A stretch of 41,932 bases of DNA from assembly GCA_019637195.1 (NCBI GenBank), contig JAHBWA010000073.1, positions 1 through 41,932 of the forward strand. The letters run 5' to 3'. The number at the start of each line of letters is the position of its first letter. Within the stretch, counting starts at the first letter, position 1. The stretch comes from Labilithrix sp. Its GTDB lineage: Bacteria > Myxococcota_A > Polyangia > Polyangiales > Polyangiaceae. The notes below the pieces were generated by a model that did not search any database, was not told where the DNA came from, and saw only the letters and a program-made list of their open reading frames with translations. Shown here in pieces: positions 1 to 8,222 of this stretch. The position numbers were made by a program, and so were the translations under genes.

Positions 1-589
1 GGAAGTCCTCGAAGTCGAGGTAGAAGAGATCGCCCGTCGTGAGCAGGTAGACCAGCGAGACGAAGATGTCCTTCGTGTGGAAGTAGTGGTTGTACGAGCC
101 GGACACGTCGAGCAGCGTCCGGCGCCACGGCTCCTGCGTGAGGTAGAAGCCTGCCTTCTTCGGAACTCCTGCGAGCCCGGCAAGGACGAGCGGAAACTTC
201 GCGAAGAACTCGAAGTCGATCATGAGATCGAACCTCTCGGCGCGGAGGTCGCGCGCGAGCGTGAGCACCGACGCGGCGAACGCGGCCGGCGTCGAGATGT
301 CGACGAACCAGTTCTTGTCGGTCAGCCCGAGGATCTCGAGGATCTCCTTGTTCGAGCGGAACGAGACGAAGTGGATCTCGGCATCGGGGTACGCGTCGCG
401 CAGCGCCTGGAGCGCGGGGCTCGCGACGATGATTGACCCCATCCCGAAGAACTTCGTGACGACGATCTTCTTGTAGTCGACCGTGTCCCGACGAAACGGC
501 GCGCCGATGCGCTTGGCGGTAGCGAGGGCGGTGCAAGCCAGGTTGCCGACCTGGTTGTCGATCCACCGCATCAGCTTTACGTCGAACAC
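1..589 (-). CDS. GT9-type glycosyltransferase (heptosyltransferase-like), 3' end cut by window
   Basis: The first 196 residues are visible. They contain KKIVVTKFFGMGSIIVASPA followed by a short spacer and AYPDAEIHFVSF, then a second conserved block around FDLMIDFE. This matches the N-terminal Rossmann half of glycosyltransferase family 9 (ADP-heptose:LPS heptosyltransferases), which add heptose to LPS core on the cytoplasmic face of the inner membrane. The usual length is about 330-380 residues, so roughly half is missing. The start is taken as GTG because GGGAGAGG lies at a good distance upstream; the next in-frame start is ATG at 571. The gene is divergent from the MBOAT gene, and both would act on surface glycans. 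The substrate cannot be read from this half, and some GT9 members act on other sugars. Confidence 0.75.
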   Translation of the reverse strand, partial: MFDVKLMRWIDNQVGNLACTALATAKRIGAPFRRDTVDYKKIVVTKFFGMGSIIVASPALQALRDAYPDAEIHFVSFRSNKEILEILGLTDKNWFVDISTPAAFAASVLTLARDLRAERFDLMIDFEFFAKFPLVLAGLAGVPKKAGFYLTQEPWRRTLLDVSGSYNHYFHTKDIFVSLVYLLTTGDLFYLDFEDF

Positions 590-839
590 GAGGTGACCTC
601 TCCCTGAGCGTGCCCGATGGGCAAGAGCCGTTCCCGCGGAGATTAGTGCCACCCACGCCAGAGGCCGTCAAGCGAGGTCCGAAGTGTGGTCGCTGCAAGA
701 CACCACGCGCGCGACCCATGACTCCGCGATCATCCCCATGTTGCCCGCCGTACCCCGCCCCGCCCGCGTGGAGATTCGAGTAGTGTGCGGCACGGAAACG
801 TCGCCGGCCGATCACTGCTCTCGCAGCCCACGGGTGCGC
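590..839. other. Divergent intergenic region GT9 / MBOAT
   Basis: This 250-base divergent space must hold the promoters of both flanking genes. No convincing -35/-10 pair or terminator was recognised. The MBOAT reading frame stays open upstream of 840 as far as an ATG at 684, but the extra 52 residues have no domain character and precede an obvious hydrophobic N-terminus, so they are treated as non-coding. Confidence 0.4.
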
Positions 840-2261
840 ATGGCATTCAGCTCCCTCCTCTTCCTGACCGCGTTCTTGCCGGCGTACGTCGCCCTCTACT
901 GGCTGTCGCCGCGCTTCATGAGGAACGCGACGCTCCTCGCGTTGAGCATCGCCTTCTACGCTTGGGGTGCGCCCTGGTTTCTACCCGTGCTCCTCGCGCT
1001 GGGAGTCGTCGACTATTACCTCGCGCTCGCGATCGACGCGCGGCGCGGCACGCGAGCGGCACGATGGATCGTCACCTTCGCGGTTGCCATGCACCTCTCG
1101 GTGCTGGCGTACTTCAAGTACTCGAACTTCTTCGTCGGGGAGGTCGACTCCCTGCTCATGAAGCTCGGCTTGGTGACAGCGAGCCCCTTCCATTGGACGC
1201 ACGTCACACTCCCGATCGGCGTGTCGTTCCTCACGTTCGAGGAGATCAGCTACGTCGTCGACGTCTACCGTGGCGACGCGAAGCCTTCGAAGTCGATACC
1301 GCAGTACCTCCTCTTCTTGATGCTCTTTCCGCATTCCATCGCGGGCCCAATCTTTCGCTGGAAGGATCTCGAAGGACAGCTCCGGTCGCGGAACGAGAGC
1401 CTCGACGACGTCGTCGCGGGGCTCACTCGCTTCGTCTGGGGCCTCGCGAAGAAGATCCTGATCGCGGACGCGGCGGCGGTCACCGCGGACGCCGCGTTTT
1501 CTCACGGTCCAACTGAAATCTCCGTCGGCGTCGCGTGGCTCGGTGCTCTCGCGTACGCGATCCAGATTTTCTACGACTTCTCCGGATATTCGGACATGGC
1601 GCTCGGGCTCGGTCGCATCGCGGGTTTTCGTTTCAAGGAAAACTTCAACGATCCGTACAGCTCGGCAAGTATCACCGAGTTCTGGACGCGATGGCACATG
1701 TCGCTATCGAGCTGGCTACGCGATTATCTCTACATTCCGCTCGGTGGCAACCGGCACGGCGAACGTCGGACACGCATCAACGTCCTCCTCGTGTTCACGC
1801 TCTCGGGCCTGTGGCACGGCGCGAGCTGGACGTTCGTGTTGTGGGGGCTCTACCACGGCCTGTTGAACCTCTTCGAGCGGACCACGCTCGGGAGGCGCTG
1901 GCGCGACCTCACACCGCGATGGTTCGCGATTCCGTTCACGTTCGGTCTCGTCGTGATCGGCTGGGTATTCTTCCGAGCCCACGACGTCGAGCAAGCCGCC
2001 GCATTCCTAAAGGCGATGGCTGGCCTTGGATCGACGCCCGCGGCCGCAAAGCTGGTGCCGGCACTCCTGGCGCCGAACCGGAGCATTTTTTTCATCACAC
2101 TCGGCGTCTTCTTCGTGATCGTCCGCGCAGCGTTCGGGCGACCACGTCAGGATGGCAAGTGGCGATGGGTCTACATCGGCACCGCGCCAGCGCTCCTCCT
2201 GCTCTCGCTGATTCAGATCGTGAACACGAAATTCGTGCCGCTCATCTATTTCAAGTTCTGA
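840..2261 (+). CDS. MBOAT family O-acyltransferase (AlgI/DltB-like)
   Basis: This is a 473-residue polytopic membrane protein starting MAFSSLLFLTAFLPAY, the usual beginning of AlgI-type MBOATs. Conserved blocks seen are FLTFEEISYVVDVYRG, IAGPIFRW, FYDFSGYSDMALGLGR, FWTRWHMSLSSWLRDYLYIP and LWHGASWTFVLWGLYHG. The last contains the invariant His at residue 326 and a second His at 339. Family members move acyl groups, usually acetyl, across the inner membrane onto polysaccharides or teichoic acids. The length is normal for AlgI. A partner SGNH-type (AlgJ/AlgX) transferase would be expected, but the next gene downstream is a transposase ruin, so any partner has been lost or lies elsewhere. The ribosome-binding site is weak. 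The start was chosen by family N-terminus. Confidence 0.9.
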   Translation: MAFSSLLFLTAFLPAYVALYWLSPRFMRNATLLALSIAFYAWGAPWFLPVLLALGVVDYYLALAIDARRGTRAARWIVTFAVAMHLSVLAYFKYSNFFVGEVDSLLMKLGLVTASPFHWTHVTLPIGVSFLTFEEISYVVDVYRGDAKPSKSIPQYLLFLMLFPHSIAGPIFRWKDLEGQLRSRNESLDDVVAGLTRFVWGLAKKILIADAAAVTADAAFSHGPTEISVGVAWLGALAYAIQIFYDFSGYSDMALGLGRIAGFRFKENFNDPYSSASITEFWTRWHMSLSSWLRDYLYIPLGGNRHGERRTRINVLLVFTLSGLWHGASWTFVLWGLYHGLLNLFERTTLGRRWRDLTPRWFAIPFTFGLVVIGWVFFRAHDVEQAAAFLKAMAGLGSTPAAAKLVPALLAPNRSIFFITLGVFFVIVRAAFGRPRQDGKWRWVYIGTAPALLLLSLIQIVNTKFVPLIYFKF

Positions 2262-2548
2262 CTATTTCATGGCTAGCACTACCGTCGGAGGTTGACGCGG
2301 GCGCGGGCGCGGGGCGCGCCGATGACGCGGCGTAGGCAACGTCGTTTGTCCGCCGGCGGCGCGAGGGTCGCGCGCGACGTGACGCTGCTCGCTTTCGGCG
2401 CCAGCTGTACAGCCGCTGGACGTCGATCCCTCACGCGCGGCGAACTCGTGAGTCGCGACGCCGCGAGCGCCGCCAGTGCGGCACGCGCCTCCTTCTCGGT
2501 CCAACGGCGGCGGGTGCGGTCCGACGGGATCGGCAACGGCTTCGACAT
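2251..2548 (-). pseudogene. IS66 accessory gene (TnpA/Orf1-like) ruin, two frameshifts
   Basis: Three reading frames on this strand join into one recognisable protein. It starts MSKPLPIPSDRTRRRWTEKE with ARAALAALAAS in one frame, then THEFAAREG in the second, then IDVQRLYSWRRKRAASRRA in the third, ending SASHEIVRT and stop. The pattern of a W(T/S)E-xDAR helix, FAxxEG and QRLYxWRR is that of the small helix-turn-helix accessory protein encoded first in IS66-family elements. The frame changes lie close to codon 30 and to the EG/ID joint. The ruin overlaps the last codons of the MBOAT gene, and no IS66 tnpB or tnpC genes follow. It marks the edge of the accessory island. The call rests on motifs only. 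Confidence 0.6.
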
Positions 2549-3417
2549 GGCGGAGTCCTCCGTCCACATCCGTGCCATCGCGTGCGCCCCTGCCGCTACA
2601 CGCCCCTCGTGAGCGGGTTACCCTTACAGCGGCGCAGGAACGAAGCGTGCTCGCGACGCAGGCGCCCTTCCCGGTCAGCGCCCTCACCCTCGTCACCCTC
2701 GCGTCACTTTTGACATTTTACACGATGTTAACTATCTAGTCATTTTAGACCTTGCCGTTACGTACGAGACAGAGTACGAGATTGGACGGCTGGTTCGGCG
2801 CAAAGAAGGGGGTGAGCACAGAGACGTCGGTGGCCGGGCAGGCTCGGGCCCGTTTGCCCACTCTTGCGCCAGCACAATTCAAGTAGACGTTCACGAGATG
2901 CGTCGCAGGCCACGCTCGGCTTCGACCTTATTCCATTCGCGAGCGCCAACAGACCACTTGTTAAGTTTTGGGCCGGAACGCTCTACAGCGGTGTAAGTTC
3001 ATCGCTTCTGCTGCGTCGCGTACGGTTCTCGTCTGCAACGGCCTGATGTGCCACCTCGAGATCGTCGAACTCCTTCCGGTTGTGGTCATTTCCACTCCAT
3101 GAGGATCGCACGATTTGGGTCCTCGGCGGGTGTGCAGCGTCTATCCGTACTCGGGCTCTCCATAGCCGAACTCCCGGCCTGCGCATCGGGAGGCGACTGC
3201 GTCGCATCAACGGCGTCACCAGCCGAAGCTCCACCGGATTCGCTGTCGCGAGAGCCCTCGACCACAAATTCGACCGACACCAACACCTTCGAGCGGCCGC
3301 GATAGCGACTCTCAGCAGGGCGTGGGCCGGGCACATCGCGCCGCAACGGCACCGAAGGCTTTGCCGCACCAATTCTAGTTCACCACGTTGCCCACACACC
3401 ATATCCAAGGCAAGTCA
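2549..3417. other. 869-bp gene-poor stretch with one strong promoter-like site
   Basis: No convincing gene was found. Short open frames exist on both strands but lack domain motifs and ribosome-binding sites. One minus-strand frame ends in a hydrophilic stretch around KEFDDLEVAHQAVADENRT, which could be a relic of a mobile-element protein but is not recognised. Composition changes here: the stretch around 2700-2760 is AT-rich for this genome, and GC stays lower through the metalloprotease gene that follows. Confidence 0.5.
2710..2738 (+). promoter_or_regulatory. Sigma-70-like promoter, TTGACA-N17-TATCTA
   Basis: A perfect -35 hexamer TTGACA (2710-2715) is followed after exactly 17 bases by TATCTA (2733-2738), which matches the -10 consensus at four of six positions. 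Such a close match stands out in GC-rich myxobacterial DNA. The only clear downstream gene on this strand is the metalloprotease, about 680 bases away, so the promoter would give a very long leader, drive an unrecognised RNA, or be a relic of a mobile element. Confidence 0.4.
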
Positions 3418-5025
3418 ATGAGCACATCATTCAAACACCGCCTCGCGATCACCACCCTGCCATGCCTCATTGGCATATCTTCATGCTCTGCACCAGACTC
3501 ACCGGTCGAACCTGACACAAATCTAGAAAACACCACACAAACGCAGACTCAGCCACTCGTTCGACATCCTGGGGCAACACTGTGGACGTCGAACTCATAC
3601 AATGTACCAATGTGTTGGCATGAGTTCATCGGAGTTCCCACTGGTGAGCAGGAAGCGCTGAAGCTTCTGGTGATCGAAGCCATACGACAAAGTTGGCATA
3701 GGTTCACACGGCTTAACGTTTCCTGGGTGGACTGCCCGACCTCAGGAACCGCGAAACACGTCCGCACCAAGTTCGTGTGGAACACGACGGGGTTTTTGGG
3801 CGGCTTGGCAGATCTGGGAATGGTTGCCCTTACATCCCCGGCTGATCGTGGCCCAGGGCTAGACCCTCCTGGATTTCGCATCAACGTGCCTTCCACCTGG
3901 AACGACACCGGGACCCGAGACGCGTTCAGGGCACTCTTGATGCATGAATTCGGTCACATACTCGGGTTTGATCATGAGTACCAACATCCACAGGGAAACC
4001 CGTCCGACCTATGCTATCAGCAAAGGGATTACGATGGCGGAATCGCCGTTGGTGGGCCGGATCCGGAGTCCGTAATGGGACTATGGTATTGCCCTGGTGC
4101 GCTGCAACGACTCAGTCTTGGGGACATCCAGGGCGCCCAGCAGATTTATGGAACGCCCCCCCTGCGCCAGGTCGCTCTCTGGCGCCAGAACAGTGGTCAA
4201 GTCGCAGCATGGCAGATGAATGAGGACAAGATCTTTGGGGAAGTCTACCCTGGAGCACCGGACTCAACATGGAAAATTGAAGCCGTCGGGGATTTCAACG
4301 GAAATGGCTCGTGGGATATCTTCTGGCGCAGAACGACTACCGGTGTGACATCGATCTGGTTTATGAACAACGGTGCTCTCGTGAACACTATTGCTCCTGG
4401 CTCTGTAGGTAGCGATTGGCAAATCGAGGGCGTCGGAGACTTCGACGGCGATGGTCGCTCCGACCTATTCTGGAGACACACGTCAGGCGTAACGGCCATT
4501 TGGTACGATGGCCAGAAGGTGCGCAGCCAGCACTATCCCGGAACAGTCGGATTCGATTGGAAGTTCGAAGGTGTAGGTGACTTTGATGGGGACGGTCGTT
4601 CCGATGTTTTCTGGCGACACAACACCGGCGTAACCGCCATCTGGTACAGCGGCGACAAGGTACGACCTCAGCACTACCCCGGTTCGGTCAGCGCAAGCTG
4701 GATTTTTGAGGGGGTCGGAAATTTCGATGGTGACAGCCGGTCGGACGTACTCTGGCGTCAGACGGGCTCGGGTGTAACCAGCATTTGGTATAGCGGTGAC
4801 CAGATCCGGGCACCCGGATATCCAGGCGCGATTCCGTTCCAATGGACGGTGCTTGGAATCGGCGACTTCAATGCCGACAACAAGACCGATATCATGTGGC
4901 GGCTTGATTCGAGTGGGCAGACGGCGATCTGGTTCATGGATGGCTCTGGACGATCTAGATCCACCGGCTATCCGCGCGTTGTTAACTCTAGCTGGGAAAT
5001 GCATGGATTGCTCCGACGTCCCTAG
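3418..5025 (+). CDS. Secreted matrixin-type (M10-like) metalloprotease lipoprotein with five FG-GAP/VCBS-like repeats
   Basis: The product has 535 residues. A signal peptide ends in a lipobox-like ISSC (Cys23), so it is probably lipid-anchored outside the inner membrane. The zinc site HEFGHILGFDH (residues 176-186) fits HExxHxxGxxH. It is followed by a Met-turn SVMG (Met220), which places it in the metzincin/matrixin group. Residues from about 245 to the end carry five repeats of about 48 residues, each with an acidic loop such as VGDFDGDGRSD (starts near 291, 340, 387, 435 and 482) and an aromatic strand like TAIWY. These are FG-GAP/VCBS-type Ca-binding blades, likely for adhesion. AAGG precedes the start at a suitable distance; the ATG at 3388 lacks such a site. 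GC is clearly lower than in core genes, suggesting transfer. The substrate is unknown. Confidence 0.85.
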   Translation: MSTSFKHRLAITTLPCLIGISSCSAPDSPVEPDTNLENTTQTQTQPLVRHPGATLWTSNSYNVPMCWHEFIGVPTGEQEALKLLVIEAIRQSWHRFTRLNVSWVDCPTSGTAKHVRTKFVWNTTGFLGGLADLGMVALTSPADRGPGLDPPGFRINVPSTWNDTGTRDAFRALLMHEFGHILGFDHEYQHPQGNPSDLCYQQRDYDGGIAVGGPDPESVMGLWYCPGALQRLSLGDIQGAQQIYGTPPLRQVALWRQNSGQVAAWQMNEDKIFGEVYPGAPDSTWKIEAVGDFNGNGSWDIFWRRTTTGVTSIWFMNNGALVNTIAPGSVGSDWQIEGVGDFDGDGRSDLFWRHTSGVTAIWYDGQKVRSQHYPGTVGFDWKFEGVGDFDGDGRSDVFWRHNTGVTAIWYSGDKVRPQHYPGSVSASWIFEGVGNFDGDSRSDVLWRQTGSGVTSIWYSGDQIRAPGYPGAIPFQWTVLGIGDFNADNKTDIMWRLDSSGQTAIWFMDGSGRSRSTGYPRVVNSSWEMHGLLRRP

Positions 5026-5028
5026 CTA

Positions 5029-5044
5029 GTTCCCGTCCGGGAAC
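5029..5044 (+). terminator. Hairpin just after the metalloprotease stop
   Basis: GTTCCCG-TCCGGGAAC forms a compact inverted repeat (6-7 bp arms) beginning four bases after the stop codon. No T-tract follows, so an intrinsic terminator is possible but not assured. Confidence 0.35.
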
Positions 5045-5118
5045 GCCGCAATTCGGCCCGATCGACTCTCGGCGGCGACGCGTGACGGCCAGACGAAACG
5101 CGAGCATCTACTCTCAAA

Positions 5119-5153
5119 GTGGCCAATGAGTGCACACTGCACTCATTGGCCAC
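5119..5153. repeat. Perfect 16-bp inverted repeat with 3-base loop
   Basis: The arm GTGGCCAATGAGTGCA is followed by CAC and then its exact reverse complement. It lies between the metalloprotease and the 3' end of a broken transposase, 64 bases beyond that transposase's stop codon. T-tracts are poor on both sides (four A's follow on the plus strand), so a plain intrinsic terminator is not obvious. It may be a bidirectional terminator, the structured end of the insertion sequence, or a recombination site. Confidence 0.75.
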
Positions 5154-5217
5154 AAAATAGGCCGATCACGCCCTTGACGCACCTGGGCGTTACCTTGAAA
5201 GCGGGCGGCGAGGCTCT

Positions 5218-5738
5218 TCAGATCGCGATCGAGCGAGCGATGGCGATGCGAGCGACGGTGAGAAGGTTGTGCGCAACCGTCGAGCACCACGCATACGCAC
5301 GGAAGTGAGGGAGCCCCTTCCACGTGCATCGCGAGAGGCCAAAGGTCGCTTCAGGAAGGAGATCGTGGCTTCGATTCCAGCACGGAATCGCTTCAGGATG
5401 CGACGGATCCTCGGGGTCGACGTCATCTCGTCGATGGGCACGCCCGCTGGCTTCGAGAAGCAGACCTCCGCGGTACCGGAGACCTTGAGCGATTCGTGGT
5501 TTGCCTTCGACGCGAAGGCTCCGTCGAACGCAGCACGTTCGGGGGCGACGCCGAAGAGCTTCGTGTGTCGCTCGGCGGATCGGACCGTGAGCGTAGAGTC
5601 CGCGGGGTTGCCCTTCTCGATGACGAGATCGAGCACGAGTCCGCTCCGGCCCGTCGAGATCGCCACCTTATGACCGAAGTACGTGTCCCGCCGATCCTTG
5701 CGAATGATGTCGGTGTGCGGCTCGAAGAGGCTGACCAG
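5218..5738 (-). pseudogene. ISNCY-like DDE transposase, 3' remnant with one frameshift
   Basis: The surviving part begins LVSLFEPHTDIIRKDRRDTY and continues FGHKVAISTGRSGLVLDLV, then IEKGNPADSTLTVRSAERH, FDGAFASK, FSKPAG and FRAGIEATISFLKR. This is the C-terminal catalytic half of ISNCY-type transposases, with the FDG aspartate and the AGIE glutamate as likely catalytic residues. After FLKR the frame shifts by one base. In the next frame the expected ending continues as TFGLSRCTWKGLPHFRAYA, STVAHNLLTVARIAI and stop at 5218. The N-terminal half is missing: at about 5738 the sequence joins the end of a different transposase. Two lesions make it inactive. Confidence 0.7.
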
Positions 5739-7802
5739 CAGCGGGCAGTAGTGTCACGGAGATGGATCGCTTTCCGAGGCGGACATGACCGGGAGCGGCG
5801 AGGAGATTGCGGAGTGTACGTTTCGCCTCCGCGGGCCGAGCGAGGAAGGGCGCGAGGTCACCGGCGAGGTCCGCCTCGGCGTTCGCGCAGGCGATGCGGA
5901 CGGCGTCGAGCGCGGTCTTGTAGTTGGAGGCATGCTTGACGAGCTTGCCGGCGAGCTCGGTGTCGGCGAGGCGCGCCTTCTTCGGCGTGGAAGGCCGCAC
6001 GGCCAAGAGCTGTCGTTGCTGCTCGACGGCCTCGGCCAGCTCCTTCTCGAGGCGAGCGCGGCGCGTATGATCGGGCGGAAGAGAAGCGAGCTCGCGCCGC
6101 GCCTCACCGTCGCGAGCACGAGCGAGGCGGAGGGCGCGGTCGAGACGACGACGAGCAGGATTGGGGACGATCGTGTCGGGCGGGTAGGCGACGACCTTTC
6201 GTCCATCGAGCTGGTTGATGCCCCACCGCTCGTTGCCATGCTTGAACGCGTTCTCCTGTGCCCAACGTCCGCGCATGACGCCGATGAGCCACGGCGCGTC
6301 CTCGCCGGAGACGGCGACGAGGTTGATCTGCCGCCCGTCTGGCATCCGCATGGCGATCCGGCGGACTCGTCCCCGCGCCTTGCCGAGATTCGTGCGGGCG
6401 TCGGAGTAGTGAACGGTCTCGTCGTCGAGCTTGAGCGTGTTCTGGAAGGCGGTCGCGGCGAGGAGGGAGAACGGCTTTCGCTCGTAGGTGACGAACTCGA
6501 ACCCGTCCTCACGAAGGGGGGCCATCTGCTCGGGGAAGGCGCCCGCGCGGTCGAACGCGAGGAGGATCTTCGCGTCGGGTCCGAGCGCGTTGCGGAGCCT
6601 TTGAGCGAGAGGGATGAGCCAGGAGGTGAGCGCGTCGTGACTCGGTACGTCGATGCGGAGGACCGGTCGCCCGTCCTCATCACGGACGTAGTAGTCGGTG
6701 ATGCCGGGGCGCACGCGCTTGTCCTGCATGCGCCAGCCGCGTCGGACCGTCTGCGCGCCGGTGTACGGACGCATGTGGTTGTCGACGTAGAACACGACGG
6801 GACGTTCCCCTGCCTTGATGCGCGCCGTCTCGATGTACTCGTGGCTCATGCCGAGGTGCAGACACACGGCGCCGAGCGAGTCGGCGAAGCGACCGAGTAC
6901 GCGGCGTGTCCAGCTCGCCGATGGGGCGCGCTCGGCGCACAGGAGCACGCCCGCGCTCGCGTCGCGAGCCGACGAACCCCTTCGACGCAGCCTTCTCCGA
7001 CCGAGAGCGCACACACCACGCTGTCCAGCGCGATCCGCAGCGTGTCTTCCTCAACCCGATCACCGCGATACTCATCGGCGCGCCGATGGAGACCGAGCCG
7101 CGCGACGGAGGCGAGCATCAGCCAGGTGCCGAGGTGCTGAACGAAGCGGCCAGCGAGCGGGAGCCGCGTGGCGATGCGCTCCGTGCCGTCGCCCTCCTCG
7201 GCCGACCCCTGGACGCCCGCCTCGACGGACGTGCTCGCCGATCCAGCCTCTCTGTTGGCGGCCTCGAGCGGCATCCGGAGCTGCGCATCCGCGGGCGTCG
7301 CGGTCTCCGCGACGCTCGCGGGCGAGTGCTCCACACGCCACGCGGCTCGGGCGTAGCTCACCGTGCGGAGGGAGAGCTGCCCGCGCAGCTTGCCGTGCAC
7401 CGCGCTCGCCCCGAGACCCGCGGCGAACATGGCGTACATCCGCGCGCGGAGCTTCGGCGTGACCTTGCTATCGCTGCCTCCGTGCTTGCGCGCGACGACG
7501 GCGGCAAGCCCCTCGTCCTCATGCACCTTTCGGAGGACCCGAAGCGTCTCAGGTACCAGGTCGAACGCCGCGGCGAGCCTGCCCACGCGCGCGGCCTTGT
7601 CGGCCATCAGCCCGACCAAGAGCACGTTGCGATGGCCGTCGTCGCCCACGTGAAAGCTCCCGATCAGCGTGCCGCCGACGAAGACGTCGCGCTCGTCACC
7701 GCGGTGAACCACGCATCCGATCGAGGAGAACCAATGCTCGTTGGGGCGGACGGCGAACTCGGCCATGACGGGCAGGCCGATGGACGTAGCGCAACTCGTC
7801 AT
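5739..7802 (-). pseudogene. Large HTH + DDE-like transposase, frameshifted and 3'-truncated
   Basis: Two overlapping frames give one protein of about 690 residues. The first (from 7802) has ARVGRLAAAFDLVPETLRVL and PKLRARMYAMFAAGLGASAV, typical of a helix-turn-helix N-terminus. The second, entered around 6945-6965, has VVFYVDNHMRPYTGAQTVRR, ITDYYVRDEDGRPVL, ILLAFDRAGAFPEQM, FVTYERKPF and RWAQENAFKH. The FYVD, FDR and QENAFKH positions look like a DDE-type catalytic set. This resembles the long putative transposases that recur in Myxococcota and Planctomycetes. The usual C-terminal 40-50 residues are lost where ISVTLLPAA runs into the ISNCY-like remnant. An alternative start is ATG 7766; neither start has a clear ribosome-binding site. 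The element is inactive unless frameshifting rescues it. Confidence 0.7.
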
Positions 7803-7982
7803 CGGCAGGTTGGACGTGCCGCTCGTGAGAAAATTCGCATCTTTCGTCTGCAGCCGCCGCCGGCCCCGACAGCCACATCGGCGTCTGCTGCGCCTTCCGC
7901 CGTCCCATCGCCATGGTCGGCAACCCTGTCCATCTCCGCGGTCGGCGTCGATCCCCCGCCGAGCCGCTTCTTCAACGGGCTG
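7803..7982. other. 180-bp spacer between immunity gene and transposase ruin
   Basis: No gene, clear terminator or repeat is seen. It separates the 3' end of the toxin-immunity operon from the 5' end of the transposase ruin on the same strand. Confidence 0.4.
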
Positions 7983-8222
7983 CTAGGTTATCTTCGAAGC
8001 TGATTCGATCCAAAATTCAGGCAATTCAATAGCCTCTCCATCTCCGAACTCAACCAAGTAGATCTTGGTGTGTACGGGTACCCCGAACTCAGCCGCTTGT
8101 TCCAATGTTTCGACGGACCGAATTCCCACGACTTCAGCGAGCGCGCCTGGACGCATTGACATCGGCGCACAAAATCGCACGCGCACCGTGTCGCCCCAAG
8201 TGCGCTCGGACCCATCGTTCAT
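7983..8222 (-). CDS. Putative immunity protein of the Rhs toxin
   Basis: The 79-residue protein starts MNDGSERTWGDTVRVRF and ends PEFWIESASKIT. The start ATG overlaps the toxin stop codon as ATGA; an ATG at 8237 in the same frame overlaps the toxin gene further and is less likely. Small, acidic and directly 3' of an Rhs C-terminal toxin, it sits where cognate immunity genes sit. The GDxVRVRF, GALAEVVGI and YLVEFGDGEAIELPE segments suggest a small SH3/KOW-like beta barrel. This would bind and block the toxin in the cytoplasm of the producer and kin. No named immunity family was recognised. Function is inferred from position, overlap and size. Confidence 0.7.
   Translation of the reverse strand: MNDGSERTWGDTVRVRFCAPMSMRPGALAEVVGIRSVETLEQAAEFGVPVHTKIYLVEFGDGEAIELPEFWIESASKIT

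Noticed and set aside
684..839. 52-residue N-terminal extension of the MBOAT protein
   Set aside because: It lacks a membrane or domain signature; the family N-terminus starts exactly at the ATG at 840.
2864..3421. Small plus-strand frames in the gene-poor stretch
   Set aside because: They have no ribosome-binding site, domain or codon bias, and overlapping frames are equally open.
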